Source: Streptomyces sp. CB02414
GTDB taxonomy: Bacteria > Actinomycetota > Actinomycetes > Streptomycetales > Streptomycetaceae
Assembly: GCF_001905385.1 (NCBI RefSeq)
Contig: NZ_LIPF01000004.1
Coordinates: 587,213-651,212, forward strand
Reading direction: 5' to 3'
Length of the DNA stretch: 64,000 nucleotides
Positions 9,000-17,808 of the stretch are shown here, in pieces. The position numbers were made by a program, and so were the translations under genes. Below the pieces are notes generated by a model. That model saw nothing but the letters and a program-made list of their open reading frames with translations, was not told where the DNA came from and searched no databases. Numbering within the stretch: the first letter of the stretch is position 1; each line of letters starts with the position of its first letter.

Positions 9000-9665
9000 A
9001 TGACTGGTTCGGAACTGGCAGCAGACCGCGACCCGAAAACCGAGGTCTGGTCATTGATCCGTACGGAGCGAGCGGCTTTGGCAGCCGACCTTGCCGACTT
9101 GCCCGACGACCGGTGGACGACCCCGTCGCTGTGTGCCGGGTTGACGGTGCGTGAGGTCCTGGCGCACCTGACCGCGGGGGCGAGCCTCAATGCCGTGCGC
9201 TGGCTGGCGGGCGTGATCAGCTGCGGGTTCGACTTCGACAAGCAGGTGGCGATGCGGCTGGCCGAACAGCTCGGTGCGACCCCCGCCGAAACACTGGACC
9301 GGTTCCGGCATGTCGTCCCCAGCAGGACCAAGCCGCCTCTGCCCGCCGTGGCCATGCTCGGCGAGACGATCGTGCATGCGGAGGACATCCGGCGTCCCCT
9401 GGGCATGCGGCGCGACTACCCGACCCGGGCGGTCACACGGGTCGCCGAGTACTACCGGGGGTCGGATCAGGTCGTCGTTGCCAAGGGACGTATCACCGGC
9501 CTGCGACTCGTCGCGAACGACGGCCCGTTCGAGACCGGATCCGGGGCAGTCGTGTCCGGCAGCACCCTGGCCCTGACGATGGCCATGACCGGACGCGCGG
9601 CCCATCTCGACGACCTGGAAGGCGACGGCGTCGAGCTCCTGCGCGAGCGCTGCGGAACGGCGTGA
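9000..9665 (+). CDS. Maleylpyruvate isomerase-like (DinB-fold, TIGR03083-type) protein
   Basis: This 221-residue protein begins with a four-helix DinB/MDMPI-type domain (ERAALAADLADLPDDRW, then LCAGLTVREVLAHLTAGA with the metal-ligand His). The C-terminal part (GLRLVANDGPFETGSG) resembles the SCP2-like half of mycothiol-dependent maleylpyruvate isomerase relatives. The family uses mycothiol as cofactor, but most members have unknown substrates. ATG 9000 has GGAG about 12 bp upstream. The following gene begins very close by, so they may be co-transcribed. Confidence 0.78.
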   Translation: MTGSELAADRDPKTEVWSLIRTERAALAADLADLPDDRWTTPSLCAGLTVREVLAHLTAGASLNAVRWLAGVISCGFDFDKQVAMRLAEQLGATPAETLDRFRHVVPSRTKPPLPAVAMLGETIVHAEDIRRPLGMRRDYPTRAVTRVAEYYRGSDQVVVAKGRITGLRLVANDGPFETGSGAVVSGSTLALTMAMTGRAAHLDDLEGDGVELLRERCGTA

Positions 9666-9775
9666 GGGCAGCCTTCCGCGTCGTCCAGCGCATCCCGATC
9701 GTGGAGCCAGTACTCGGGTTTCTTGACGGCGTTGTCGACGACTGTGGAGGATGGGCGAGTGACGGAGGGGGGCCG

Positions 9776-10414
9776 GTGAGCAGACGGCTTGCGCGCAAGA
9801 TGCTGCGGCAGATGGCGGCAGGGGGGCCGGTCGAGGTCGCCCCCTTCATCGCGACGACGAAGAAGTTGACCCGCCTCGCCTACGTCGCCCAGCAGTTCGG
9901 ATACGCGTACGCGGACATACGGCAGGGCGGCGGGCCACAGGGCAACGGGTACGTGATGCTGATCGTGCCCGACCCCAGCCCGCGAGCCCGCGCGCGAGCT
10001 GCGCGGAACTGGGAGCTGTACCCGGAGGCGATCGACGGGGGAACGCTGCCACCTCTCGTGCCCGAGGCGGTCGAGCTTCTCAAGGCCCGCATCACGTTCG
10101 ACATCACCGCCATGTACGGCAACAAGCAGTTGCTTCTGCTCTCGGGTGTCGCCGCCCTTCCGCTGGCTGTGCCCATCGGCTTCGTGCTCGGCTCGGGTGC
10201 CACCGCGGTCGGCATCGCCTGCGCGGCCTGGGCCGCACTGATGGCCCTCACTCCGATCGGATTCGCTGTCAACCGACGTTACACCGGCAAGTCCGCCGCT
10301 CTGCTGGAGGAAGCCTGTTTCGCCCTGGTGGCGGACGAGAACGGCCGACTGCGGTACGTGCCGCCGGAAGGGCAGCTTCCGGGGCACGGCGACCCCTTCG
10401 CGGCAGGGACGTAG
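9776..10414 (+). CDS. Two-helix membrane protein of unknown function
   Basis: A protein of 212 residues from GTG 9776, which has GGAGGGGGG just upstream. A longer reading from GTG 9662, overlapping the previous stop, would add 38 residues that look less protein-like. The N-terminal half is soluble (YVAQQFGYAYADIRQGGG, FDITAMYGNKQ). Two adjacent hydrophobic segments follow (LLLLSGVAALPLAVPIGFVL and ATAVGIACAAWAALMALTPI), then a short cytosolic tail. I do not recognise a family. It lies in the same direction as the DinB-like gene. Confidence 0.65.
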   Translation: MSRRLARKMLRQMAAGGPVEVAPFIATTKKLTRLAYVAQQFGYAYADIRQGGGPQGNGYVMLIVPDPSPRARARAARNWELYPEAIDGGTLPPLVPEAVELLKARITFDITAMYGNKQLLLLSGVAALPLAVPIGFVLGSGATAVGIACAAWAALMALTPIGFAVNRRYTGKSAALLEEACFALVADENGRLRYVPPEGQLPGHGDPFAAGT

Positions 10415-10569
10415 CGAGCGGCACAAGGCCTGCTGGGCCGGGACCCGCACGGCCTGCGGTGGACGAGGTCCTCGTTCCGAGGTCGCGGTCGGGACGGGAC
10501 CATCGGCCGAAGCCCGCCACCGCCACCGAGGCGATCATGGGAGTGGTCCGTTCAAGCGGGGGAGGAGCC

Positions 10570-11322
10570 GTGCGGGTGGAGCAGGTGGACTGGGTCGAGG
10601 TCCCGGCCGGAACGCTGTGTCGGGGTACGCCGGGCGACGAAGTGGCGGCGGTGGCCCGCCGTTACGCGGACACCGGAGTGCCGGTGGACTGGTACAAGAA
10701 GGAAGTCCCGCGTGCGGAGATCCACGTTCCGGCCTTCCGGATCGCCCGCACGCCCGTCACCGTCGGCCAGTGGGCACCCTTCGCGGCGGCCTCCGGCCGG
10801 CCGGTCCCGGCGACGCCGGTGGACCACCCCGTCATCGGGATCCCCTATGAGGCGGCGACCGCCTACTGCCGGTGGCTCGGGAACCGCATCGGCCTCGGCG
10901 TGCGACTGCCCACGGAGGACGAGTGGGAGCGCGCCGCGCGGGGCGACGACGACCGGGAGTTCCCGTGGGGCGAGGAGTACCGCACCGGTCTGGCCAATCT
11001 CGTGGACCTCGGCATCGGCACCACGACGCCGGTCGGCTCGTTCCCCGGCGGAGCCAGCCCCTTCGGCGTGCTCGACATGGCGGGCAACGCCGACGAGTGG
11101 ACCTCGACCCCCTACGCGCCCTACCCCGGCGCCCCCGCCGATGTGCCGGGCACCGAGGACTGGGCCTTCGACCGGCACATCACCCGGGGCGGCGCGTTCC
11201 GCCACGACCGGGACCTGGCCCGGTGCGCCCGCCGGCACGGCGCCTACGAGCCGGACCTCGTGGCGATCGGCGTGGGCTTCCGCCTGGCGGCCCCGGCCCG
11301 GCCGGTCGGCGGGACTCAGTAA
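10570..11322 (+). CDS. Formylglycine-generating-enzyme/sulfatase-modifying-factor domain protein
   Basis: This 250-residue protein is a single SUMF1/FGE-sulfatase domain: WVEVPAGTLCRGTP at the start, then FRIARTPVTVGQW, LPTEDEWERAARG, FGVLDMAGNADEWT and the C-terminal RGGAFRHDRDLARC. True formylglycine-generating enzymes have two Cys in the last block; here the pattern is not kept, so it is probably an FGE-like enzyme (as in ergothioneine-type EgtB domains) or a binding domain rather than an FGly generator. GTG 10570 follows GGGGGAGGAG. It overlaps the convergent spermidine-synthase-like gene by 7 bp. Substrate unknown. Confidence 0.8.
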   Translation: MRVEQVDWVEVPAGTLCRGTPGDEVAAVARRYADTGVPVDWYKKEVPRAEIHVPAFRIARTPVTVGQWAPFAAASGRPVPATPVDHPVIGIPYEAATAYCRWLGNRIGLGVRLPTEDEWERAARGDDDREFPWGEEYRTGLANLVDLGIGTTTPVGSFPGGASPFGVLDMAGNADEWTSTPYAPYPGAPADVPGTEDWAFDRHITRGGAFRHDRDLARCARRHGAYEPDLVAIGVGFRLAAPARPVGGTQ

Positions 11323-12914
11323 TTGCGCCACTCGTCCAGGACGTATTCGAGCACCGCGGGGTCCATCAGGGTGCTCGGCCGTACGTCGGTGCGGCGGCGG
11401 TCGACGGGGAACACGGTCGCCGCTTCGAGCACCGCGTCGTCCAGGTACCGCAGCTCGGGAGCGTCCGCGGCGAGCCGCAGCTCAGGTGCTTCGCTGTCGC
11501 GGGCGGCGAGCACGAAGCCCCAGTTGCCGAAGCTCGGCACATCGACCTGGAACTCCGTGGTCGAGTACCCCGCCTCCTCGATCGTCTTCGCGATCGACCA
11601 GTACGTCTTGGGCGCGAAGAACGGCGATCCGCTCTGCACCATCACCTTGGCCTGCGGCGTCAGGACCCGGCCGAGCAGATGATAGAACTCGACCGAGTAC
11701 AGCTTGGCCAGCGATGCTGAATCAGGGTCGGGGAAGTCGATGACGACCGCGTCGTACTGCTGCCGGGCACCGCGCAGCCAGTTGAAGGCGTCGGCGTTCA
11801 CCACTTCGGTCCGCGGGTCGTCCAGCGCGTCCCGGTTGAGCGCGCGCAGCGGCCCGTAGTCCCGCGCCAACCGGGTCATGGCAGGGTCGAGTTCGACGAG
11901 GGTGACGTGCCGGACGTCCTCGTACCGCAGCACCTCGCGCAGCGCGAGCCCGTCACCGCCACCCATGATCAGCACGTTGGAGCGACGGCCCGACAGCGCG
12001 GGGTGGACGAGGGACTCGTGGTAGCGGTACTCGTCGACGGAGCTGAACTGGAGATCGCCGTTCAGGAACAGCCGGATGTCGGGGTCCCCGGTGAAGGCGG
12101 TGGACCGGGTGATGACGATGTCCTGGTACTGGGTGGTCTCGGCGTGCACGATGGGGTCGGCGTACATGTGCTGACGCGCGGTGATCTCCAGGTCGTCCGC
12201 GAACACGTACGTCGTGCAGAGCACGGCCAGCACCGCGGCGACGCCCGCCAGCAGACCGGCCTTCACCATGCGGCGGATCTCGCGGCGGAAGATGAACACC
12301 ACGACGATGACGCCGGCGACCGCGTTGACCGAGCCGACCACCAGAGCGCCCTTCAGCTGGCCGAAGGCCGGCAGCAGGAGCAGCGGGAAGCACAGGCCGC
12401 CGACGAGGGCACCGATGTAGTCGACGGCGAACATGTCGGCGACGGCACTGCTCGCGTCCTGCCGGCGGATCCGCTGCAGGAGGGTCATCAGGAGCGGGAT
12501 CTCGGCGCCGATCAGAATGCCGATCACCAGGGACACCACGATCATCGCGGGCATGTAGAGCTGCAGCCAGGCGAAGGCCGCGTACAGGCCCAGGACGGAC
12601 AGGCCGCCGATCAGTGCCAGGGCGCCTTCCAGCACCGCGAACGCGACGACCGCGCGACGCCGCAGCGGTTTGGCCGCCAGCGAGCCCACACCCATGGCGA
12701 AGACCATCACGGAGATGACCACGGAGGTCTGGAGCACCGAGTTGCCGACCAGATAGCTGCCCAGCGCGGTCAGTGCCAGTTCGTAGACGAGGCCGCAGGC
12801 GGCACAGAGGAAGACGGCGAGCAGCAGAAGGAACCGCGCCCCCCGGGGCGAAGGAGTCCCCGGGGGGCGGGAGGTGGCAGTGGTGCCGCGGTCGTCCAGG
12901 GTGGTGGAACTCAT
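11316..12914 (-). CDS. Membrane-bound spermidine synthase-like (polyamine aminopropyltransferase-fold) protein
   Basis: This 532-residue protein has about seven transmembrane helices in residues 25-225 (for example FLLLLAVFLCAACGLVYEL). A spermidine-synthase-type Rossmann domain follows, with LIMGGGDGLALREVLR as the SAM/dcSAM glycine-rich loop, VELDPAM, and DAVVIDFPDPDS as the active-site loop. The tail holds MVQSGSPFF and FGNWGF. Fusions of this kind are widespread in actinobacteria, but their product is not established. It is the last gene of a minus-strand operon with DUF2617, DUF4247 and DUF350 genes, starting 10 bp after the DUF350 stop. It may modify a lipid or cell-envelope component. 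Confidence 0.88.
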   Translation of the reverse strand: MSSTTLDDRGTTATSRPPGTPSPRGARFLLLLAVFLCAACGLVYELALTALGSYLVGNSVLQTSVVISVMVFAMGVGSLAAKPLRRRAVVAFAVLEGALALIGGLSVLGLYAAFAWLQLYMPAMIVVSLVIGILIGAEIPLLMTLLQRIRRQDASSAVADMFAVDYIGALVGGLCFPLLLLPAFGQLKGALVVGSVNAVAGVIVVVFIFRREIRRMVKAGLLAGVAAVLAVLCTTYVFADDLEITARQHMYADPIVHAETTQYQDIVITRSTAFTGDPDIRLFLNGDLQFSSVDEYRYHESLVHPALSGRRSNVLIMGGGDGLALREVLRYEDVRHVTLVELDPAMTRLARDYGPLRALNRDALDDPRTEVVNADAFNWLRGARQQYDAVVIDFPDPDSASLAKLYSVEFYHLLGRVLTPQAKVMVQSGSPFFAPKTYWSIAKTIEEAGYSTTEFQVDVPSFGNWGFVLAARDSEAPELRLAADAPELRYLDDAVLEAATVFPVDRRRTDVRPSTLMDPAVLEYVLDEWRNY

Positions 12915-12924
12915 GGGAGCCGTT

Positions 12925-13362
12925 CTAGGAGAGGGCCGCGCCGACCATGAAGGCGGTGCCCAGGTACATGCCGGCCTGCACCCAGGCGGCGGGGTGCGGG
13001 CGGTCCCCGATGTCCTCCAGGGCGACCGCGCCCATCTGGCCCGGCGCGAGCTTGCCGATCACGATGCCGACCAGTGTCATCACCAGCACGCCGGCCAAGC
13101 CGTAGAGGAGCGTGCTGAACAGGCCCTGGCCCAGCCCCTCCTCCGACTCGCTGGCCCGGATGGCCTCCATGACGACCAGGCCCACCGCTACGGACTGGCT
13201 GCCCAGCAGCACGGCCGCCCCGCGATTGCGGTCCCGCCACACCACGTGGAAGAGCTTGCCGGGCGTGACAAGGTCCAGGGCGACGAAGCCGACGGCCATC
13301 ACGACCAGGCCCACGACTCCGTAGAGCAGGGCCTGACCGGCCGACTCGAAGATCTCGGTCAC
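12925..13362 (-). CDS. DUF350 membrane protein
   Basis: This 145-residue protein has four hydrophobic segments (LLYGVVGLVVMAVGFVAL, AVLLGSQSVAVGLVVMEAI, LLYGLAGVLVMTLVGIVI, AGMYLGTAFMVGAALS) in the two-fold repeated layout of DUF350. Its function is unknown. It sits between the DUF4247 lipoprotein and the membrane spermidine-synthase-like gene, an arrangement known from many Streptomyces genomes, so the products probably work together at the membrane. The ATG start at 13362 is supported by the homologous N-terminus MTEIFESAG. Confidence 0.88.
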   Translation of the reverse strand: MTEIFESAGQALLYGVVGLVVMAVGFVALDLVTPGKLFHVVWRDRNRGAAVLLGSQSVAVGLVVMEAIRASESEEGLGQGLFSTLLYGLAGVLVMTLVGIVIGKLAPGQMGAVALEDIGDRPHPAAWVQAGMYLGTAFMVGAALS

Positions 13363-13426
13363 TGGGATGCCTTTCTGGAGAGCGTCGTCGAAGCGAGGAG
13401 GTGGTGCTGGCCGGCCGGCACGGGGC

Positions 13427-13828
13427 TCACTTGCCTTCGCCCGGACCGCCGCCGCGGTAACTCTGACTGTTCGGGTTGGGCCAATTGACGAGGTGCTGCT
13501 GGTGGCGGCGGTAACCGTTGCGGTAGTCCTCGATCTCGATCATGCTGCCGCCCCGGTACGGCGAGACGGTCACCATGTCGTCCCCGTAGCGCAGGAACTG
13601 CATGCCGCCCCCGGAAGACCGGTCGAGCGCCTCGCGCTGGTCGTCGATCGCGTCGGCGACCCGAGTGGGGCCACTGTCCTTGTCGAGCCACCGGGACCCG
13701 TTGGAGGTGTACTGGTCGCGGATCCAGGAGCGGGGAACCCCGTCGTCCCCGTCGCTGGAGCAGGCCGCGAGCGAAACGGTGAGCAGAGCGGCCGCCACCG
13801 CTGCGCGGACGAGTCGGGCGCTGTTCAT
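13427..13828 (-). CDS. DUF4247 lipoprotein
   Basis: This 133-residue protein starts with a lipoprotein signal peptide (LVRAAVAAALLTVSLAAC) whose lipobox LAAC places the lipidated Cys near residue 22. The mature part (IRDQYTSNGSRWLD, MQFLRYGDDMVTVSPYRGGS) matches DUF4247 and ends in a Gly- and Ser-rich tail. It is tethered outside the membrane. Its ATG overlaps the DUF2617 stop (ATGA), so translation is coupled. A DUF4178 gene often found in this kind of cluster is not present between it and the DUF350 gene. Confidence 0.85.
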   Translation of the reverse strand: MNSARLVRAAVAAALLTVSLAACSSDGDDGVPRSWIRDQYTSNGSRWLDKDSGPTRVADAIDDQREALDRSSGGGMQFLRYGDDMVTVSPYRGGSMIEIEDYRNGYRRHQQHLVNWPNPNSQSYRGGGPGEGK

Positions 13829-14331
13829 CGGGCCTCCAGTCGAGTGCGCGTCGATACGATCTGCCCGTTCTGCGGGTACGTGTGCCAGGTGCGCCAGGCC
13901 AGCGCGGGAGGTGACGCCTCGTCGGTCGCCTCGACGACCACCGCCGTCACCGCCTCCGGCGAACCCGGGAAGGTCCCGCACAGGCTGTGCTCCGCGTCCG
14001 CCGCCCGGCCGAGGACCTGCGCCACCCGCGCGCTGAACTCGTCAGGGTCGAGGCGCGCCGTGGAGGCGCTGAAGTCGTAGGTCCAGCCCGCCAGTTGCCG
14101 GGTGAGTCCGGCCGGCAGCCCCCGGGCGGCACCCGGCAGGCACGCCACGGTCTCCCGCACGGGCCCGGCGAACACCTGGTGCGACGCGCCGAGCAACCGC
14201 ATGCGTACGGTCAGTCCCCCCACGAGCGCTTCGCGTTCGGCGAGCGCCGGCCGCTCGCCCAGGTCCAGTGAGAAACAGAGCTGGTCCGCGTCCGTGTCCA
14301 GATAGGGGGCTTGCAGTGACAGTGCGTGCAT
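13825..14331 (-). CDS. DUF2617 protein
   Basis: This 168-residue soluble protein is the first gene of the minus-strand DUF2617-DUF4247-DUF350-spermidine synthase-like operon. The N-terminus LSLQAPYLDTDADQLCFSLD and the region AGWTYDFSASTARL are typical of DUF2617. No catalytic motif is visible and the function is unknown. The strong conservation of its company suggests a part in the same envelope- or polyamine-related process. Upstream (14332-14596) is the divergent promoter region shared with the deacetylase gene. Confidence 0.85.
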   Translation of the reverse strand: MHALSLQAPYLDTDADQLCFSLDLGERPALAEREALVGGLTVRMRLLGASHQVFAGPVRETVACLPGAARGLPAGLTRQLAGWTYDFSASTARLDPDEFSARVAQVLGRAADAEHSLCGTFPGSPEAVTAVVVEATDEASPPALAWRTWHTYPQNGQIVSTRTRLEAR

Positions 14332-14596
14332 GCGGCCCCCGGTCCGATATTGCTACGAGCGGCGCTGAGTATGGCACACGGCTCCTCGGGTGTCCGAACG
14401 GCGGGGTACCCGCGGCGGCTCCTTGTCCCACCGCCGCGCCCGCCATCGCCCCTTGAGCCGCTCGGTTGTCCGTGAACTCCCCCGGAATTGTCCGTGATCG
14501 GTAACGGACGCATCCCACGGCCGCGGTCCTCCGTCCTGCCAGGTGGTCCCGACGGGACCGGGGGACGGCGAGGAACTACGCGAAGGCGGGACGGAC

Positions 14597-15370
14597 ATGG
14601 CGCGGCACGGTGGCGGACGGGCCTGGTACGGCAAAGTGGCCGGGGCGGCCCTCGGAGTGACGGTCCTCGCGGTCGGCGCCTCGGTGTGGACCGCGCAGGC
14701 CGGACCCGTGGGCGCGGCGGCACCGAAGGCGACCGCGCCGGCCACGCCGGACAGTGACATCGAGCCGGTCGACCCGGCCATCGCGCACGCCTCCGACGAG
14801 GGAGCGCGGGGCGTCAACATCACCGTCGACGACGGGCCCGACCCCACCTGGACGCCGCAAGTGCTCGCCGTGCTGCGTGAGTACGGGGTCAAGGCCACGT
14901 TCTGCGTGACGGGCACGCAGGCCCAGGCCCACCCGGACCTCGTGAAGGACGTCGTCGCGGCCGGGCACCGGCTGTGCGACCACTCGGTGTCGCACGACAC
15001 CGCCATGGACAAGAAGTCCGAGGAGTACCAGTCCAAGGAGATCCTCGACGCCGAGCGCATGATCACCGAGGCGTCCGGCGGCGTACGGCCGATGTACTAC
15101 AGGGCCCCCGGCGGTGCCTTCACCCCCCACAGCCGCAAGCTGGCCGCGTCCCGGGGCATGCGTCCACTGGGCTGGAACGTGGACACCAAGGACTTCGAGC
15201 GGCCCGGCACGGACGCCATCGTCGCCACCGTCCAGCGCGAGCTGCGCAACGGGCCGACGATCCTCTTCCACGACGCCGGGGGCGACCGCGCCCAGACGGT
15301 CGAAGCCCTGCGCAGGGTCCTCCCCTGGCTCAGGGAGCAGGGATACTCGTTCGGCTTTCCGGTCCACTGA
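14597..15370 (+). CDS. Secreted polysaccharide deacetylase (NodB domain)
   Basis: This 257-residue protein has a signal peptide or anchor (GAALGVTVLAVGASVW) and then a NodB/CE4 domain from about residue 70. Motif 1 is TVDDGPDPTW (metal-binding Asp-Asp), motif 2 is HSVSHDT (two metal His), motif 3 is RAPGGAF, and ILFHDAGGD carries the late catalytic His. It should remove N-acetyl groups from peptidoglycan or chitin-like glycans outside the cell. ATG 14597 was chosen because the signal peptide begins there. It is convergent with the SulP gene. Confidence 0.9.
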   Translation: MARHGGGRAWYGKVAGAALGVTVLAVGASVWTAQAGPVGAAAPKATAPATPDSDIEPVDPAIAHASDEGARGVNITVDDGPDPTWTPQVLAVLREYGVKATFCVTGTQAQAHPDLVKDVVAAGHRLCDHSVSHDTAMDKKSEEYQSKEILDAERMITEASGGVRPMYYRAPGGAFTPHSRKLAASRGMRPLGWNVDTKDFERPGTDAIVATVQRELRNGPTILFHDAGGDRAQTVEALRRVLPWLREQGYSFGFPVH

Positions 15371-15422
15371 CACCTTCCGCCGCCCGGGCCGGGGCCCCTG
15401 CTCTGTTCGTGCGGTGCCGGGG

Positions 15423-16913
15423 TCAGTGGCTGCCGGCGAGTTCTCCGGTGAGCTTGCCGTGGAGGTCGGCGCTGGGGTCGTTGAGGCCGGTGATCTCCAC
15501 CGTCTTGCCGCGCTGGGCGTACTTGGTCTCGATGGCGTCGAGTGCGGCGACGGAGGAGGCGTCCCAGATGTGGGCGGAGGAGAGGTCGATGACGACCTTC
15601 TCCGGGTCGCCCGCGTAGTCGAACTGGCCGACGAGGTCGTTGGAGGAGGCGAAGAACAGCTCGCCGGTGACCCGGTAGACGACCGTGCCGCCGTCGGGGT
15701 CGGTTACGGCGGTGACCTGGGCGAGATGCGCGACGCGCCTGGCGAAGATGACCATGGCGGTGAGGGAGCCGACCACGACACCGATGGCGAGGTTGTCGGT
15801 GGCGACCACGACGATCACGGTGATGACCATCACGGCGATCTCACCGGTGGGCATCCGCTTGAGGGTCTTGGGCGCGATGGAGTGCCAGTCGAAGGTGCCG
15901 AAGGCGACCATGACCATGACGGCGACCAGGGCGGCCATGGGAATGTCCGAGACGATGGGCCCGAAGGCGATGCACAGCACCATCAGGAACGAGCCCGCCA
16001 GGAACGTGGAGACGCGGGTACGGGCGCCGGAGACCTTCACATTGATCATGGTCTGGCCGATCATGGCGCAGCCGCCCATGCCGCCGAAGAAGCCGGTGAC
16101 GACGTTGGCGATGCCCTGCCCGATGGACTCGCGGGTCTTGGAGGAGTGGGTGTCGGTGATGTCGTCGACCAGCTTCGCGGTCATCAGCGACTCCATCAGG
16201 CCGACCAGCGCCATGGCGAGGGCATAGGGGGCGATGGTCGTCAGAGTGTCCAGGGTGAAGGGCACGTCCGGCAGGCCCGGCACCGGCAGCGAGGACGGCA
16301 GCTCGCCCTTGTCGCCCACGGTCGGCACCGCGATCCCGGCTGCCACGGTGATCACGGTGAGGATCACGATGGACACCAGGGGCGCCGGGACGACCTTGGT
16401 GACCTTCGGGAAGAGCACCATCAGCGCCAGACCACCGAGGAGCAGCGGGTACACCGGCCAGGGCACGTCGTGCATCTCCGGCACCTGCGCCATGAAGATC
16501 ATGATGGCGAGGGCGTTGACGAAGCCGGTCATCACCGAGCGCGGCACGAACCGCATGAGCTTGGCCACGCCCACCGCGCCCAGGACGATCTGGAAGACGC
16601 CTGCCAGGATGACGGTCGCGACCAGGTAGCCGAGGCCGTGCTCGCGGTTGACGGGCGCGATGACGAGCGCGACCGCGCCGGTGGCGGCGGAGATCATCGC
16701 GCGGCGTCCACCGACGATGGAGATCGTCACGGCCATGGTGAACGAGGCGAACAAGCCGACCGCAGGGTCGACACCGGCGATGATCGAGAAGGAGATCGCC
16801 TCAGGGATCAGGGCCAGGGCGACGACCAGGCCGGCCAGGACCTCGGTGCGCCAGACCTTCGGGTTGTTCAGCCAGTCGGGGCGCAGGCCACGCAGGCGCG
16901 CCGCAGGAGTCAC
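15423..16913 (-). CDS. SulP-family anion transporter with STAS domain
   Basis: This 496-residue protein has the SulP signature near the N-terminus (VVALALIPEAISFSIIAGVD) and 10-12 transmembrane segments. GMGGCAMIGQTMINVK lies in the middle and a cytosolic STAS domain at the C-terminus (KVVIDLSSAHIWDASSVAAL). It probably imports sulfate, bicarbonate or dicarboxylate; the substrate cannot be told from sequence. The start is uncertain: GTG 16913 gives the family N-terminus VTPAARLRG, and TTG 16928 is an alternative. A MerR regulator is divergently encoded with a dyad between them, so transcription is probably MerR-controlled. Confidence 0.9.
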   Translation of the reverse strand: MTPAARLRGLRPDWLNNPKVWRTEVLAGLVVALALIPEAISFSIIAGVDPAVGLFASFTMAVTISIVGGRRAMISAATGAVALVIAPVNREHGLGYLVATVILAGVFQIVLGAVGVAKLMRFVPRSVMTGFVNALAIMIFMAQVPEMHDVPWPVYPLLLGGLALMVLFPKVTKVVPAPLVSIVILTVITVAAGIAVPTVGDKGELPSSLPVPGLPDVPFTLDTLTTIAPYALAMALVGLMESLMTAKLVDDITDTHSSKTRESIGQGIANVVTGFFGGMGGCAMIGQTMINVKVSGARTRVSTFLAGSFLMVLCIAFGPIVSDIPMAALVAVMVMVAFGTFDWHSIAPKTLKRMPTGEIAVMVITVIVVVATDNLAIGVVVGSLTAMVIFARRVAHLAQVTAVTDPDGGTVVYRVTGELFFASSNDLVGQFDYAGDPEKVVIDLSSAHIWDASSVAALDAIETKYAQRGKTVEITGLNDPSADLHGKLTGELAGSH

Positions 16914-17255
16914 AGCAGCAGAAGACAAGGAGATGCGTACCTGTCGTGCTCGGGCGCACGCCGGCGGCAGGCCGGGGCGCGCGGGAAGGGTGAGCAGGGG
17001 CCGGGCCGGCACCCCGCGGACGGCCCGCAGAGCGGGCGGGTGAGTCGGAAGGGGGAGGGACGAGAGCGGGGCGGCGCACACGCGCAGCCGGGCGGCTCAC
17101 ATCCGCGGGCGAAGGGTCACGGCGGGCAGGCGGCGGCGATGGGCGTCATGGGCTCGCGCACGCTCACTCCTGCAAGAATCGAGTCTTCGCCGGGGGCGTC
17201 GTCGGCCCCGGAAACGGCAGAGGCAGGACGGACGGGCCGCCCTCACCGACGACAA

Positions 17256-17279
17256 CTCTACCCTAACGTTAGAGTAGGG
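17256..17279. promoter_or_regulatory. MerR-type operator dyad
   Basis: A long near-perfect inverted repeat, CTCTACCCTAAC then GTTAGAGTAGGG, centred on AACGTT, lies about 60 bp before the MerR gene and between it and the SulP gene. MerR regulators typically bind such dyads within a long promoter spacer and twist the promoter when activated. It is the only clear dyad in the divergent region, so it probably serves the merR gene and perhaps sulP. Confidence 0.65.
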
Positions 17280-17338
17280 GTCGGGCGGGGTCACACGGGA
17301 AGCGGCCCGCCACGACGGGAAGAGCCAGGAGAACGGCG

Positions 17339-17761
17339 TTGGACGACAAGCACATGCAGATCGGCGAGGTCGCCGCGCGGACGGAGCTGTCCCTGCGCAC
17401 CATCCGGCACTACGAGGAGACCGGTCTGGTCATCCCTTCCGCCCGCTCCCAGGGGGGCTTCCGCCTCTACACCGAGACCGACGTCGCCCGGCTCATGGTC
17501 ATCCGCCGGATGAAGCCGCTCGGTTTCACCCTGGAGCAGATGCGCGACCTGCTGGACGCCACCGACCGTCTGGACGGCGACGGCGTTCTCGACACCGACG
17601 AGCACGAGGCCCTGCTGGAGCGCGTCCGCACGTACCAGCAGACCGCCGCCGAACAGGTGGAGAAACTGCGGGTCCAGCTGGCCCGCGCCGAGGACTTCGC
17701 AGCCACCCTGGCCGCCCGCCTGGCCCAGAACACTCCGGACGCCCGCGTCCGGAAGCCATGA
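17339..17761 (+). CDS. MerR-family transcriptional regulator
   Basis: This 140-residue protein has the N-terminal winged helix of MerR (MQIGEVAARTELSLRTIRHY, EETGLVIPSAR, GGFRLYTETDV), the hinge LKRMKPLG-like segment VIRRMKPLGFTLEQMRDLLD, and a dimerisation coiled coil (LLERVRTYQQTAAEQVEKLR). There is no C-terminal metal-binding Cys motif or drug-binding domain, so the signal is unknown. TTG 17339 is preceded by AGGAG at 7 bp; ATG 17354 lacks a well-spaced site. It is divergent from the SulP gene and probably regulates it and itself. Confidence 0.88.
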   Translation: MDDKHMQIGEVAARTELSLRTIRHYEETGLVIPSARSQGGFRLYTETDVARLMVIRRMKPLGFTLEQMRDLLDATDRLDGDGVLDTDEHEALLERVRTYQQTAAEQVEKLRVQLARAEDFAATLAARLAQNTPDARVRKP

Positions 17762-17808
17762 GGGTCACAGCACCCCCATACTCGCGCAGGGCCCAGGGCT
17801 GACGGCAG

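Noticed and set aside
9467..10450. Minus-strand open frame across the two-helix membrane protein
   Set aside because: No family similarity and the plus-strand reading has a good ribosome binding site and membrane helices.
15364..15429. Eight-base inverted repeat spanning the convergent stops of the deacetylase and SulP genes
   Set aside because: The loop is about 50 bases, too long for a convincing terminator.
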